In this document: positions 53,218 to 63,167 of the stretch, in pieces | How positions within the stretch are numbered: the first letter of the stretch is position 1 | Layout of the letters: every line of letters starts with the position of its first letter | Origin: Flavobacteriaceae bacterium GF1 | Lineage (GTDB): Bacteria > Bacteroidota > Bacteroidia > Flavobacteriales > Flavobacteriaceae | Assembly (NCBI GenBank): GCA_009797885.1 | Contig: WNKP01000019.1 | Coordinates: 1-64,000 of the forward strand | Reading direction: 5' to 3' | Length of the DNA stretch: 64,000 bases | Position numbers and translations under genes: made by a program | The notes under the pieces: model-generated | The model's input: only the letters and a program-made list of their open reading frames with translations | What the model was told of the DNA's origin: nothing | Database searches by the model: none

Positions 53218-54762
53218 TCAATAGCCCGGATTTTGTTCCAGCAGCCCTTCTGGATAGATATCTATTTCCTGTTGCGGAATGGGCAACAGTAAATCACGGG
53301 GCGATGAAAAATCGGTTTTTCCTATGGCCTGGAGTGCAGGCCCGATAACACCGCCCCCATCCAAAATCTCCCAACGGACCAAATCCGTAAAACGGTTCCA
53401 TCCTTCTGTGGTCAGTTCCCTGCGGCGTTCATCACGAACCCCTTGAAGGGTATAGCTGGGGGCTGCCGGATTACCCGATCCATAGGCCCGATCAATAACT
53501 TGCTGGAATGAGGCCTGACCATTACCACCTCCCCCCATTAGGGAGGCTTCTGCGTGCATCAACAATACCTCTGCGTACCGCAATATCTTTTCGTTGAGGG
53601 GAGATCCCTCGACATTCAATAGTTCCTGTACTTCTTCAAAAGTCAAAAAGTATTTTTTTGCTCCAGTGTTCACCCCTATGGCGTACCCAAAATTGTCCGG
53701 GACCGGGTCAAATCCCAATGTGGCCAATCCCGGTGAGTTCAACACTTGGCCAGGTAACAAAAAGGTGGCTTCCTTTCGTTGATCGCTATCGTCAAAAAAG
53801 TCGACCAAGTCTTGTCGAGGAATAAAATTGTTGAATGAAGGATAGGTTCCCGAAAGAAAGGGGAACGACCATCGCCACATGGCTGAACCTTCCTGTTGTT
53901 GATTGGTATTGACGAATCCTCCGGCAAAAAGACCGTCTTGATAGTTGATTTCGAACAGCGATTCCGGTCCAAATTCCGTCGTCTGTAAAAAATTGTTCCT
54001 AAAATCCTCTTCCAAGCGGTACACTCCTTGATTGATGACCTGTTCCGCGCTCGCCACGGCTTCGGGCCATTTCTGTTGATACAAATAGACCTTTGTCAAA
54101 AGTCCCAACGCAGCTCCCGAAGTAGCGGAGCCCTGCACCCGTTCCGCACCCTTTTCAGGGAGCAGGTCGGCTGCTGCTTGTAGATCCGCTTCGATAAAGG
54201 CATACACTTCCGCTGCTGTGGAACGCGCTTTAAAAATCTCCTGTTCGGAAGAGGTAATGGGCTCTTCGAACAAGGGAACACCTCCCCATAGCCGTACCAG
54301 TTCAAAATAGTACAGGCCTCTTAAAAATCGGGCTTCCCCGATTATCTGTTGCTGTAGCCCATCGGTAGTATAGTTGTCAAAATTCCCAGCGAGTTCTATG
54401 GTAAAGTTTGCCCTGCCAACCGCGCGATACCATTTACTCCAAAGGGCGGCCACGGACGGCAAGGAAGGAACTATGGTGCTAAACTGATCCCATTGTGCCC
54501 CAATGGCCCAAAAACTGGCAGATTGGGAATGAAGGTCGTCTGCCCTTACCCCTTGCGATAGTAAGGGAAAGGTATTCTGCCCAAGCACCGATTGCCACTG
54601 CAAAGGATCATAGGCGGCGTTTAGACTGGCCACCACATTCTCTTCGGTAGTAAAGGCGGTATCCGCATTGATCTCGGTTACGGGTTCCAAATCATCTATT
54701 TCCGCACAGGAAGCGAACATAACTACGACGCCTATAAGAATTAATCTGTTTATATACATCAC
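53218..54762 (-). CDS. SusD/RagB outer-membrane lipoprotein (glycan locus)
   Basis: 514 residues with lipobox VVMFASC (Cys19), a TPR-rich SusD fold and the C-terminal 'RDERRRELTTEGWNRFTDLVRW' followed by 'LLLPIPQQEIDIYPEGLLEQNPGY'. It binds glycan at the mouth of the SusC channel. It is 23 bp after SusC. The sequence is distant from the SusD of the GDPD locus. Confidence 0.95.
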   Translation of the reverse strand: MMYINRLILIGVVVMFASCAEIDDLEPVTEINADTAFTTEENVVASLNAAYDPLQWQSVLGQNTFPLLSQGVRADDLHSQSASFWAIGAQWDQFSTIVPSLPSVAALWSKWYRAVGRANFTIELAGNFDNYTTDGLQQQIIGEARFLRGLYYFELVRLWGGVPLFEEPITSSEQEIFKARSTAAEVYAFIEADLQAAADLLPEKGAERVQGSATSGAALGLLTKVYLYQQKWPEAVASAEQVINQGVYRLEEDFRNNFLQTTEFGPESLFEINYQDGLFAGGFVNTNQQQEGSAMWRWSFPFLSGTYPSFNNFIPRQDLVDFFDDSDQRKEATFLLPGQVLNSPGLATLGFDPVPDNFGYAIGVNTGAKKYFLTFEEVQELLNVEGSPLNEKILRYAEVLLMHAEASLMGGGGNGQASFQQVIDRAYGSGNPAAPSYTLQGVRDERRRELTTEGWNRFTDLVRWEILDGGGVIGPALQAIGKTDFSSPRDLLLPIPQQEIDIYPEGLLEQNPGY

Positions 54763-54785
54763 GATTATTTTTTGAGTTAGGAGGA

Positions 54786-57700
54786 TTAAAAATCAATGTT
54801 AAGACCAAGGATAAACTGCCTGGCTTGTGGGAAAAAGCCCTGATCGATACCAATGTTCAATGGCGACCCGGTATTGTTTTGGCCAATCTCTGGATCGATG
54901 CCATTATAACCTGTCAAGACAAAGAGGTTCTGACCGGAAACATAGAGCCGCAATCGCCGCAATCCAATCTGTTCGATAACATCGTCGGGCAGGCTATACC
55001 CCAGGGATACGTTTTTCATTTTTAGGAAACTGCCATCCTGAACGTGAAAGTCCGAAATCAACTGTTCCCCGTTCGGGGCGGTACTGACCACAATGTTTCT
55101 AGGGGCTCCCGGTTCCGTAACGTAAGCAGCAGGCCTGTTGGTGCCCAATGCATCATATCGAATAGTGGCATCAAAGATATCGTTGCCCAAAGTCCCCGAC
55201 ATAAAAGCAGAAAAATCAAAACCCTTATAGTTCATTCCCAGTGTGAAACCAACGGTGGCATCCGGATTAGGGTCCCCTATAATGGTCTTGTCACCTTCGT
55301 CCGGGGTCAATTGATTGTTTCCACTGTTGTCCAGATCGGCAAAAATCAAGTTCCCCTGCGCATCCACGCCTTCTACCACAAAGCCATAAAAACTGGCTAT
55401 GGGATCCCCCACCTGTGTCCTTGTGGCAAAATCGTTGAACAGTGGGGTCAATTGGGCCCCTGGAATGAAAGAGGTTTCCCCAAGATCGGTAACTTCGTTT
55501 TTGTTGAAACCCAAATTGGCACCGATGTTCCATCCGAATCCGCTTTCGTAATTTTCGCGATAGGTGACCAGGACTTCAAATCCGCGGTTCTCCACCGAAC
55601 CTGTGTTTTCAATCGCTGGATTCAATCCGGAGGTCAATGGCGTGGTCGCTCCCAATAAAATATCGGAGGTCTCCTTAATATAATAGTCCAGTGTAATGCC
55701 CAGCTTGTTCTCCAAGGCGTTGATGTCCAGACCAACATTGAACTGTGTCAATTCCTCCCATCCCAATACGGGGTTGGAAAGACTGGTAAGGGCGATGCCC
55801 GGCTGTCCCGCATATCCGGCCTGTGTATTGACCGTTGCCGCGTAAGCGAATGGAGAGGAGGATTGGTCATTACCGCTTATTCCCCAGGCTCCCCTTAACT
55901 TCAATAAGGTAATGGCCCTTGAATTCCGCAAAAAATCCTCTTCCGAGATTACCCATCCCGCTGATACTGCCGGAAACCAACCTACCCTGTTGTCCGGACC
56001 AAAACTGGAGGATTTGTCCCTTCGCAATACCGCACTGAACAGATATTTCTCTTTAAAATTGTAATCTATTTTTCCGAAAAAGGATTCAATATTTCTGGGA
56101 AATGTGGTACCGGGTACCACGGTGGCATCCGTAATATCCTCGGAAAGGGCAAAATTGACCTTGTCAAAATCATTGGTGAGAAAAGATCCGGTGTCGTTGA
56201 TAATATCACCGCCAATAAAGGTAGTTTCCACGGCTTCATATCCCAGAAGCAGATTTAGGTTATGGTCGTCCTTCAGGAACTTACCAAAATCGTATTCCAT
56301 GGAACCACCCCATTGCCTGTTTTCCTGACGACTTTTTATCTCGGTATAATTGACAAAGGGTGAGGTATCGAACTGTTGTTCGGATTGCACCAACAAAGGG
56401 GTAAAGCTTCGGTTAAGGATAAAGTTGTTAAAAGAACCATACCACCCCCTAAATTTTAGGTTTTCCGTTAGTTGGTATTTTAGGGAAAGGTTGAGATTGG
56501 TGGCATCCTGAATGGCTTCGTTGTTACTGATCGCAATGGAGAACAAGGGATTGGCAACGGCACCCAAACTGTTTATGGGAACCCCATTGGCAACTGGGGT
56601 ACTCCCATTTATAAAGGGATTGAAAAAGTTACCCTCCTCATCAAATGCGGGATAAATGGGGGGTAGGCCATTGATAAAACTACTGATGCCAACACCGGCA
56701 CCACCCGTATTCTGGGGAATGGTAAAACGATTGGAAAACTGATATTGCGCGGAAGCATCCAATGTTATTTTATCGGTCAGATCGATACTGATCGAACCCC
56801 TGATGTTCCTTCTTTTAAATTCGGACTTTCCTTCACCGCCCAAAATACCTTCTTGGTCAAAAAAGCCTCCGGACAGGGAATAGGAAAGGTTTTCGGTCCC
56901 ACCGACTACCGAGCCATAGGCATTTTGTACCGGGGCATCATCAAAAACAACATCATACCAGTCCGTATCGGGTAATAGGGCTCTTTCCGCATCGGTAAAT
57001 GCGCCCCTAAATCCTGGGGCCGTGTTTCCATTTACTGCGGCGACCCCTTGATTGTAGTATTGTAAGTATTGATCTCTGTTCATTAAATTGGGTTGATTGA
57101 ACAAGCTCTGGATACCGTAAAAAGTACTGATGGATACCTGCGGTTTCATCGCCCTTTTTTGTCCGCGCAATGTTTCGACGAGAATTACGCCATTACCTCC
57201 CCTGGAACCGTAGATCGCTGTGGAAGCGGCATCCTTTAATACGGTTTGGGATACAATATCGTTGGGGTTCAGGAAACTCAGATCGGGCACTTGGATACCG
57301 TCCACGATAAAGAGCGGATTGGAATTGTTAGGTGTGCCGACCCCCCTTACCCTTACCGTTTGGGGCGATCCGGGAGATCCGGAGTTTTGCTGGACGACCA
57401 CCCCGGGAATCGTTCCCTGTAGGGCGGCTTCCGCCTGGGATATGGGCAGTTGTTTAATGGTTTGGGATTTTACCGTTGCCACGGCCGTGGTGACCAATCG
57501 TTTGTTCTGTGTCTGGCCATAACCAACAATAACAACCTCATCCAGGCTTTGGGCATCCTCTGCCAAAACGATGTTCAGTTCATTGCTCCCGTTCAATGGA
57601 ATTTCCTGTGGAGCATATCCAATATAGCTTACTACCAGGATGGCATTGGCATCCGACACCTCCAGAATAAAGTTACCGTCGAAATCCGTTTGGGTTCCAT

Positions 57701-57839
57701 TTTGGGTTCCCTTCTCCAAAACCGTTGCCCCCGGCAGCGGCCCACTTACATCCCTGACATTTCCGGTAATGGTTTGGGCTTTTAGGCTCCATACCGTGGT
57801 TAAGAGCAGGATGGCAAGGCCAAAATGTTTTGTGCTCAT
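54786..57839 (-). CDS. SusC-type TonB-dependent receptor (glycan locus)
   Basis: 1017 residues from the ATG at 57839, chosen because it starts a signal peptide (MSTKHFGLAILLLTTVWSLKAQ); a start at 57902 adds 21 residues before it. A carboxypeptidase-like domain (about 23-100), a plug with 'VVIVGYGQTQNKRLVTTAVATV' and a barrel ending 'QFILGLNIDF' follow. It has no STN domain, unlike the receptor of the GDPD locus, so control is by a cytoplasmic regulator rather than an ECF/FecR pair. It imports oligosaccharides. Confidence 0.95.
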   Translation of the reverse strand: MSTKHFGLAILLLTTVWSLKAQTITGNVRDVSGPLPGATVLEKGTQNGTQTDFDGNFILEVSDANAILVVSYIGYAPQEIPLNGSNELNIVLAEDAQSLDEVVIVGYGQTQNKRLVTTAVATVKSQTIKQLPISQAEAALQGTIPGVVVQQNSGSPGSPQTVRVRGVGTPNNSNPLFIVDGIQVPDLSFLNPNDIVSQTVLKDAASTAIYGSRGGNGVILVETLRGQKRAMKPQVSISTFYGIQSLFNQPNLMNRDQYLQYYNQGVAAVNGNTAPGFRGAFTDAERALLPDTDWYDVVFDDAPVQNAYGSVVGGTENLSYSLSGGFFDQEGILGGEGKSEFKRRNIRGSISIDLTDKITLDASAQYQFSNRFTIPQNTGGAGVGISSFINGLPPIYPAFDEEGNFFNPFINGSTPVANGVPINSLGAVANPLFSIAISNNEAIQDATNLNLSLKYQLTENLKFRGWYGSFNNFILNRSFTPLLVQSEQQFDTSPFVNYTEIKSRQENRQWGGSMEYDFGKFLKDDHNLNLLLGYEAVETTFIGGDIINDTGSFLTNDFDKVNFALSEDITDATVVPGTTFPRNIESFFGKIDYNFKEKYLFSAVLRRDKSSSFGPDNRVGWFPAVSAGWVISEEDFLRNSRAITLLKLRGAWGISGNDQSSSPFAYAATVNTQAGYAGQPGIALTSLSNPVLGWEELTQFNVGLDINALENKLGITLDYYIKETSDILLGATTPLTSGLNPAIENTGSVENRGFEVLVTYRENYESGFGWNIGANLGFNKNEVTDLGETSFIPGAQLTPLFNDFATRTQVGDPIASFYGFVVEGVDAQGNLIFADLDNSGNNQLTPDEGDKTIIGDPNPDATVGFTLGMNYKGFDFSAFMSGTLGNDIFDATIRYDALGTNRPAAYVTEPGAPRNIVVSTAPNGEQLISDFHVQDGSFLKMKNVSLGYSLPDDVIEQIGLRRLRLYVSGQNLFVLTGYNGIDPEIGQNNTGSPLNIGIDQGFFPQARQFILGLNIDF

Positions 57840-58060
57840 ACTACTTAAGGTTATTTGATTATTTACACGTTTGAGTTGTTCGCAAAAGGAGGTGTTGGTC
57901 ACTCCTATTTAGCCCTCTAAAAGTATTTGATAGGGAGTCCCTTTTAAGACATTTTAACAGTTTGGGGCGCCTCCAAGCGGTGGTGTCCCGTTGAGGTTGA
58001 GCTCCACTAAATTCATTTTAAGATTTTGAATATCAGATAGTTAAATACTGCTGTTGTTAT

Positions 58061-58101
58061 TTACGAAAATTGTACGAAAACGATTTCGTAAGTTTTCGTG
58101 A
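58061..58101. promoter_or_regulatory. four-half-site palindromic operator upstream of susC
   Basis: Two direct TACGAAAA half-sites (starting 58062 and 58073, 11 bp apart) face two inverted ones (TTTCGTA ending 58090, TTTTCGTG ending 58100, 10 bp apart). The core TACGAAAACGATTTCGTA has a central CG as in LacI-family operators. It is the most structured regulatory site in the window and probably binds the LacI-type regulator at the end of this locus. Confidence 0.6.
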
Positions 58102-58227
58102 AATTGACTGGCTTTTTGATGAAATCGCAATAATTAGGTCAAAAAAATATGCTTTTTTGATTCCTCTGGAGAAGAAAAATGAATTTGATAATTTGAGGTG
58201 AGTTCGATAGAAGAAAATTACATTATT

Positions 58228-58356
58228 TTGAGTGTTTTTGCGGTAGCAAAAAGGTATCGAAAAACCTACCTTACCGGTCAGGCAGGCAAGTGATTTTCTT
58301 GCAAAATCCTAATTTCGATACAATTTTTCTTCATTTCATTACGAAAAACCACTCAA
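58228..58356. repeat. nested inverted-repeat element
   Basis: Outer arms TTGAGTG (58228-58234) and CACTCAA (58350-58356) and inner arms GTATCGAAA (58254-58262) and TTTCGATAC (58313-58321) form a nested, imperfect palindrome of about 130 bp. The centre holds CCGGTCAGGCAGGC. It may be a small non-coding repeat. Confidence 0.4.
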
Positions 58357-58562
58357 TTTGACGGATTTTGGCTGATAAGAAATTATATCGTACTCGCGCT
58401 AATTATATGGTCTATGGATTCTTTTTCTGAACTGAGGTTTTAGGGTAGGCGGGGAGGCCCATAAGGGTACTCCAAAGTTGCGGTTTTGGAGGGCTCTTAC
58501 CCCCAAGAAAGCGGTCGAATTACGCCCGAAATTTGACGTTCTTCCAAAAATACTGGATCAAA

Positions 58563-61448
58563 TCATTGCATCGTTTCCCATTCCAATTGCAATTGCTTGA
58601 ACCTTTCAAAAGCATCTCGGCCTAAAGGTTGTTGCTCCTCGGAACACATTTCCATGAGGTATTTCACATGGTCCAACAGCATGGGCTTATCATATCGCTT
58701 AGGGCCCTTTTTCAAAAGGGTCAGGCGCTTTCGTAGTCCTTCTTTTCTCTTTTTGTTTGTTGTCCCTTCCAATTGTTCTTCGAGCATTTTTATCTTGCGG
58801 TCAATTGACAAGTATAATTGGGTAACCTTCATGGAAAGCTTTTCCTGTTCCTGCAGGTCTTTTAGGGTTACACCGCTTTCCTTTAATTCCGGATGTAGTC
58901 CATAATGGATTGTTGTATGAACACTGTCCTGCCCGAAAAAAATCTTCAGATCGTAATCTCCAGGAGATACCCTGGGCCCTGGAAAATCTTTTTCCCCTTT
59001 TCTTTTGAAGTACCATCTAAAATCCCATTCTGTTCTTCGTATGCCCAATTCATCTTTGGGAAGCTTCGTCACTTTTAGGTCTTTGCTATGCACCGGTTGC
59101 CCATCTTTGGAAAATTGAAATTTCACCACGGTATCGGTTACTTTTTCCGGTAAGGTAAAATAGATGTTTTGCTTGGATTCGTGATTTGGTGTCGGTTGAA
59201 ACACATGAAGTTTTGGCCTTTTCTCCGGACTATGGTGATGCAAAGGGCCAATATCCTCCAAAACCCAAAACGACCTGCCTAAAGTGGATAAAACCAGGTT
59301 ATTACGAAAGACCTGTATATCGGTAACAGGAACCACGGGCAAATTACGTTGAAAAGACTGCCAATGTGCACCGTCATCAAAGGAAAGGTATAGGCCAAAC
59401 TCTGTTCCTGCATATAGTAGCCCTTCCCTATCGGGGTCTTCACGGAGTACCCTGGCGACATGGCCCTTGGAAATACCCTGGTCAATGCGCTGCCAGGTGT
59501 TCCCATAATCTTCGGTTTTAAGAAAATACGTTTGCTCGTCCCCAAGGTAATCCCTGTTGATTGCGGCATAACACTTGGCAGGGTCGTGGGGGGATGCTTC
59601 CAGATGTTGAACACGGCCTCCACTTGGAATACCAGGGGTTACATTGGCCCAGGTTGCACCACCATCTTTGGTAACATGGATCAGCCCATCGTTGGAACCG
59701 GTCCAAATCAACCCTTTTTTTAAGGGGGATTCCTGTATGGCGTAAAGCACGGCATAATATTCCTCCCCGGAAATGTCTTCATCTATAGGGCTACCGCTCC
59801 GCATTCGATATTCGGGCTTGTTTTCGGTCAAATCCCCGGATATCCTTTCCCAGTTTTTGCCCCCATCGGTCGTTTTGTGCAGGTATTGGGAGCCGTAATA
59901 GACCACGTTGGGGTCATGTGGGGACACTTCCATGGGCGTCACCCGTTGAAAGCGATACGTGATATCCTCAGGATGGTTGCCATAAAGGCTTTCCCCACCA
60001 ATATAATACAGGTGTTCCGTACCCAATTTATGGTTGTACACCGAAAACTGACCTTTGCAATTGCTGTAAACAATGTTGGGGTCACCAGGTTTGGGGATGG
60101 CAGGTCCCGTTTCACATCCTCCGACCCTATCCCAAAAAACCAGATTTTCCATGCCATGTCCGTCATTACTGTTCAGTACATTTTGTGCAGGTAAACGGCT
60201 TGGAACACGAATGGTAGTGTTATCCTGCTGCCCGGAATAGAGATAAAAGGGATATTGGTCATCGATATTACAGGAATAGAGTTCCGCTGTAGGTTGGTTG
60301 AACTGGGTAGACCAATTTTTGCCCCCATCAATTGAAATGGCCCCACCGCCATCGTTCCCAGCAATCATGAAAAGGGTATCCCTGGGATTGATCCATAAAT
60401 CGTGATGATCGGAATGTGGGGGAATGATTTCCTTCCACTTTTTACCCCCATTGTAGGAGGTCCATAACTTTTTGGTTCCGGCCCAAATGTTATCCGCATT
60501 TTGCGGATTTGCGTCAATATTGGTAAAGTAAAACGGTCGGTACATTACGGATTTATGGACTTTAGCGGGCATTTCCACCTTTTCCCAGGATTCGCCATAA
60601 TCGTCCGACTTATAAATCCCTTCCTGCCCTTCCGCTGCCTGGATCTGCGCCCAAACACGCGAAGGCATGGCCTGACTTACCGCTAAATCCACTTTTCCGG
60701 TCAAGGCGTTGGGGAGCCCCTTTTTCAACCGGTTCCAGTTTTTTCCACCATCCACGGATTTATAGATACCATCGGTTGCCCCACCACTGATAATGGTCCA
60801 GGGCTTACGCCGGGCACGCCACATGGTGGCATAGACAATTTCTGGTCGGTTTGGTGCCAGTTCAATATCCACTGCTCCCACGGAATCTGAATGAAAAAGC
60901 ACGTTGTTCCAATGTTTGCCGCCATCCATGGTCTTAAAGACACCCCGTTCTTTGGACTTTCCAAACGGTTGCCCCACCACGGCCGCATAAGCTATTTTTG
61001 GATTGTTGGGATGTACCTCCAATCCCCCGATCTGCCCTGCATTCCGCAATCCGGAAAATTCCCATGTTTTCCCGGCATCAATCGATTTATATATTCCCCT
61101 GCCCACAATAACATTGCTGCGGATACCATCCGAACCTGTACCCACATAAAGGATATTTGGATTTTTCTGGAATATGGCAATGGCCCCGATGGAAGGACTT
61201 TCGAAATATCCGTCCGAAATGTTCTTCCAGTGATTGCCATGATCGATGGTTTTCCAAAGCCCGCCCCCTGTGCTACCCATGTAGTAGACATTTGTACTAT
61301 CGACAACACCTTTTACTGCGGTTACCCTGCCCCCGCGTGATGGCCCCACATTTTTGAATTCAAAGGCCCTTTCCCGTTTTTCTTCGGGCTGTTGGGCAAA
61401 ACAGGAGCATCCTGCCATTGCCAGGGTCAGTACTATGCATTTCTTCAT
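58563..61448 (-). CDS. secreted VPS10/BNR-repeat propeller protein
   Basis: 961 residues from the ATG at 61448, where a signal peptide begins (MKKCIVLTLAMAGCSCFAQ); 61463 is an alternative. The first 700 residues carry many sialidase-like BNR/sortilin blades ('GGLWKTIDHGNHWKNI', 'GVFKTMDGGKHWNNV', 'GIYKSVDGGKNWNRL', 'LHKTTDGGKNWERI'). A domain with charged helices ends the protein. The role is unknown: such 'glycosyl hydrolase' labelled proteins lack known catalytic residues. It is downstream of the S41-like peptidase in the same direction. Confidence 0.8.
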   Translation of the reverse strand: MKKCIVLTLAMAGCSCFAQQPEEKRERAFEFKNVGPSRGGRVTAVKGVVDSTNVYYMGSTGGGLWKTIDHGNHWKNISDGYFESPSIGAIAIFQKNPNILYVGTGSDGIRSNVIVGRGIYKSIDAGKTWEFSGLRNAGQIGGLEVHPNNPKIAYAAVVGQPFGKSKERGVFKTMDGGKHWNNVLFHSDSVGAVDIELAPNRPEIVYATMWRARRKPWTIISGGATDGIYKSVDGGKNWNRLKKGLPNALTGKVDLAVSQAMPSRVWAQIQAAEGQEGIYKSDDYGESWEKVEMPAKVHKSVMYRPFYFTNIDANPQNADNIWAGTKKLWTSYNGGKKWKEIIPPHSDHHDLWINPRDTLFMIAGNDGGGAISIDGGKNWSTQFNQPTAELYSCNIDDQYPFYLYSGQQDNTTIRVPSRLPAQNVLNSNDGHGMENLVFWDRVGGCETGPAIPKPGDPNIVYSNCKGQFSVYNHKLGTEHLYYIGGESLYGNHPEDITYRFQRVTPMEVSPHDPNVVYYGSQYLHKTTDGGKNWERISGDLTENKPEYRMRSGSPIDEDISGEEYYAVLYAIQESPLKKGLIWTGSNDGLIHVTKDGGATWANVTPGIPSGGRVQHLEASPHDPAKCYAAINRDYLGDEQTYFLKTEDYGNTWQRIDQGISKGHVARVLREDPDREGLLYAGTEFGLYLSFDDGAHWQSFQRNLPVVPVTDIQVFRNNLVLSTLGRSFWVLEDIGPLHHHSPEKRPKLHVFQPTPNHESKQNIYFTLPEKVTDTVVKFQFSKDGQPVHSKDLKVTKLPKDELGIRRTEWDFRWYFKRKGEKDFPGPRVSPGDYDLKIFFGQDSVHTTIHYGLHPELKESGVTLKDLQEQEKLSMKVTQLYLSIDRKIKMLEEQLEGTTNKKRKEGLRKRLTLLKKGPKRYDKPMLLDHVKYLMEMCSEEQQPLGRDAFERFKQLQLEWETMQ

Positions 61449-61607
61449 TTTGGGTAGTATCATATTGTAAAAAACAGGTCGATGCTGTTAATACCAAGGT
61501 GCCAATCCACCGATCGAATCACATGGAACATCCTTTACTCGATATTTAACTATTCCGACACCTGCGTCGAAAGGATCGTATCGATTTCCTTGCTGCCCCT
61601 GGGCAGT

Positions 61608-63164
61608 TCACTCCAGCCATTCCAAAGCTTTACGGAGCAAAATATTTTTGTAATCCAGGTAGTTCTCCCTGGTTACGGGAATAAAATCATCCACCTGGGC
61701 CGGGTTTCCTTCAAGTACTTGTCCGTTTGGGCGAATGGTATGGCCAATGTTCCACATAAACCTGACCACCGGTAGGGTGCTGTTGGGAAAATACACCTCT
61801 TCTTCCCATTCCCAGGTGTTGCTATATCCGCCAGAGGGCATTCCCAGGGTATGGCCCAGCCCATTGTCATTGACCATGGCGGAAAACTGATCCATATGGG
61901 ATCCTCCCCAGGGTCCTGAAAAGAGTACCAATTTCCCCCTGAAATGTTTTTTTGCCGGTTGCATGATCCAATCCGAGTAGTACGGGAGGTGGGCACATTT
62001 AAAAGGGACATTGTTACTGTAGGTTTGACCACGTTCCAGTCCTTTTAAAACCGGTCCATGCAACCACTCCATCATCCAGGACCCATCATCTTCGGTTTCG
62101 GGGGAACTACCGTCCATCAATTGTTTGTTTGCCAAATAGTTTTTGGTTCGACGCGCAATAAAATCATGGGTGATGTCACTAAGTCTGAGATTTCCCCCCG
62201 TGGTTTTGAAGGGTTGGGATGAAAATCGTGCCAATGCGTAAGCTCCCTGGCTTCCACCCCTGCTGTTGACCGCATCGATGATAAGATGGTGGTCCAACAA
62301 ATTATGGGTTTCCGCATAGGCAACCAACTCGTCCACCGCCTCCCTTAAATCCTTCCTAAATCCATACCACCATAATAAAATCGTTTTTGAACTTTTGTCA
62401 TTGGGTAAATACACCGAAAAGGATTCTTTTTCCCATGCCAGGCCATAACCTTCGTAATTGCGTAAAAACCGCCCATATTGCCAATCAACCTTCTTCAAAT
62501 AGGGTAGTTTGAGGGCATAGGGCCTTCCCTTTTTTGGTTTGAGGACGATACTAAAACTATCCTTGAAAACTGTGCTGGGCCATTGGGCACTTCTTTTGGA
62601 TAGGGCGTCCGCCGTCCTGATCTTAAAATTGCTTTCGTTGGAATAGGCGATAAAGGGCCGCACTTGCTCCACAAAATCGGTCAGGGCAAGGCCATTGACC
62701 TCAAGGAGTTCATCGCCAATTTTCGGTGTCCTTTTCCCCCCGTAATCCGCAATGGATTTCGCCAGGTCCGAAACAAAAAACGATAGCTTTTCAGCGGAAA
62801 AATCGGGATGGAATCGAATAGGTGCGCGGCCTTCTTTGACGGATGGGATGGTCAGGCCATTTTCTATTGGCCCAATGGACAGGTGTTTATCATGCCGCGC
62901 CGCACTCAATTTCACCAGGGCAAACCAAAGATCGTCATTGGTTTCTGCATCGATAAATTCCTGCCGCAACTTTTCCATGTTCCGGATGGGATCAAAGTTG
63001 AGCGCTTTGTTCTTGAAATGGGAGAACGCCTCCCGTTGTTTGGTCATGGCCAATAGGGTATCAAAAAGTGCTTCCCTGTTTTCCTTGGTGCCCGCTCCGG
63101 ACTGTGCGGCCAATTGCAGTGCAAAAAACAAAGCCGTAAAAAAGTAAATTCCCTTGGTTTTCAT
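61608..63164 (-). CDS. secreted S41-like serine peptidase
   Basis: 518 residues with a signal peptide (ending LQLAAQ). A PDZ-like loop 'PKIGDELLEVNGLALTDFV' (about 147-165) precedes the S41-type fold: 'LIIDAVNSRGGSQGAYALARF' and 'LVLFSGPWGGSHMDQFSAMVNDNG' with candidate nucleophile Ser428, then 'LGMPSGGYSNT'. This is the order seen in tail-specific/C-terminal processing peptidases, but the catalytic Lys is not evident. It starts 3 bp after the symporter stop. Confidence 0.75.
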   Translation of the reverse strand: MKTKGIYFFTALFFALQLAAQSGAGTKENREALFDTLLAMTKQREAFSHFKNKALNFDPIRNMEKLRQEFIDAETNDDLWFALVKLSAARHDKHLSIGPIENGLTIPSVKEGRAPIRFHPDFSAEKLSFFVSDLAKSIADYGGKRTPKIGDELLEVNGLALTDFVEQVRPFIAYSNESNFKIRTADALSKRSAQWPSTVFKDSFSIVLKPKKGRPYALKLPYLKKVDWQYGRFLRNYEGYGLAWEKESFSVYLPNDKSSKTILLWWYGFRKDLREAVDELVAYAETHNLLDHHLIIDAVNSRGGSQGAYALARFSSQPFKTTGGNLRLSDITHDFIARRTKNYLANKQLMDGSSPETEDDGSWMMEWLHGPVLKGLERGQTYSNNVPFKCAHLPYYSDWIMQPAKKHFRGKLVLFSGPWGGSHMDQFSAMVNDNGLGHTLGMPSGGYSNTWEWEEEVYFPNSTLPVVRFMWNIGHTIRPNGQVLEGNPAQVDDFIPVTRENYLDYKNILLRKALEWLE

Positions 63165-63167
63165 ACT

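Larger units (their letters stand above)
57840..58562. other. intergenic region upstream of the glycan locus
   Basis: About 720 bp. It contains the four-half-site operator (58061-58101), a nested inverted-repeat element (58228-58356) with a 'CCGGTCAGGCAGGC' segment at its centre, and a small hairpin (CTCCAAA 58470-58476, TTTGGAG 58485-58491) after the end of the BNR gene. No coding region was recognised. The 5' leader of susC would be over 200 nt if the operator marks the promoter. Confidence 0.5.
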
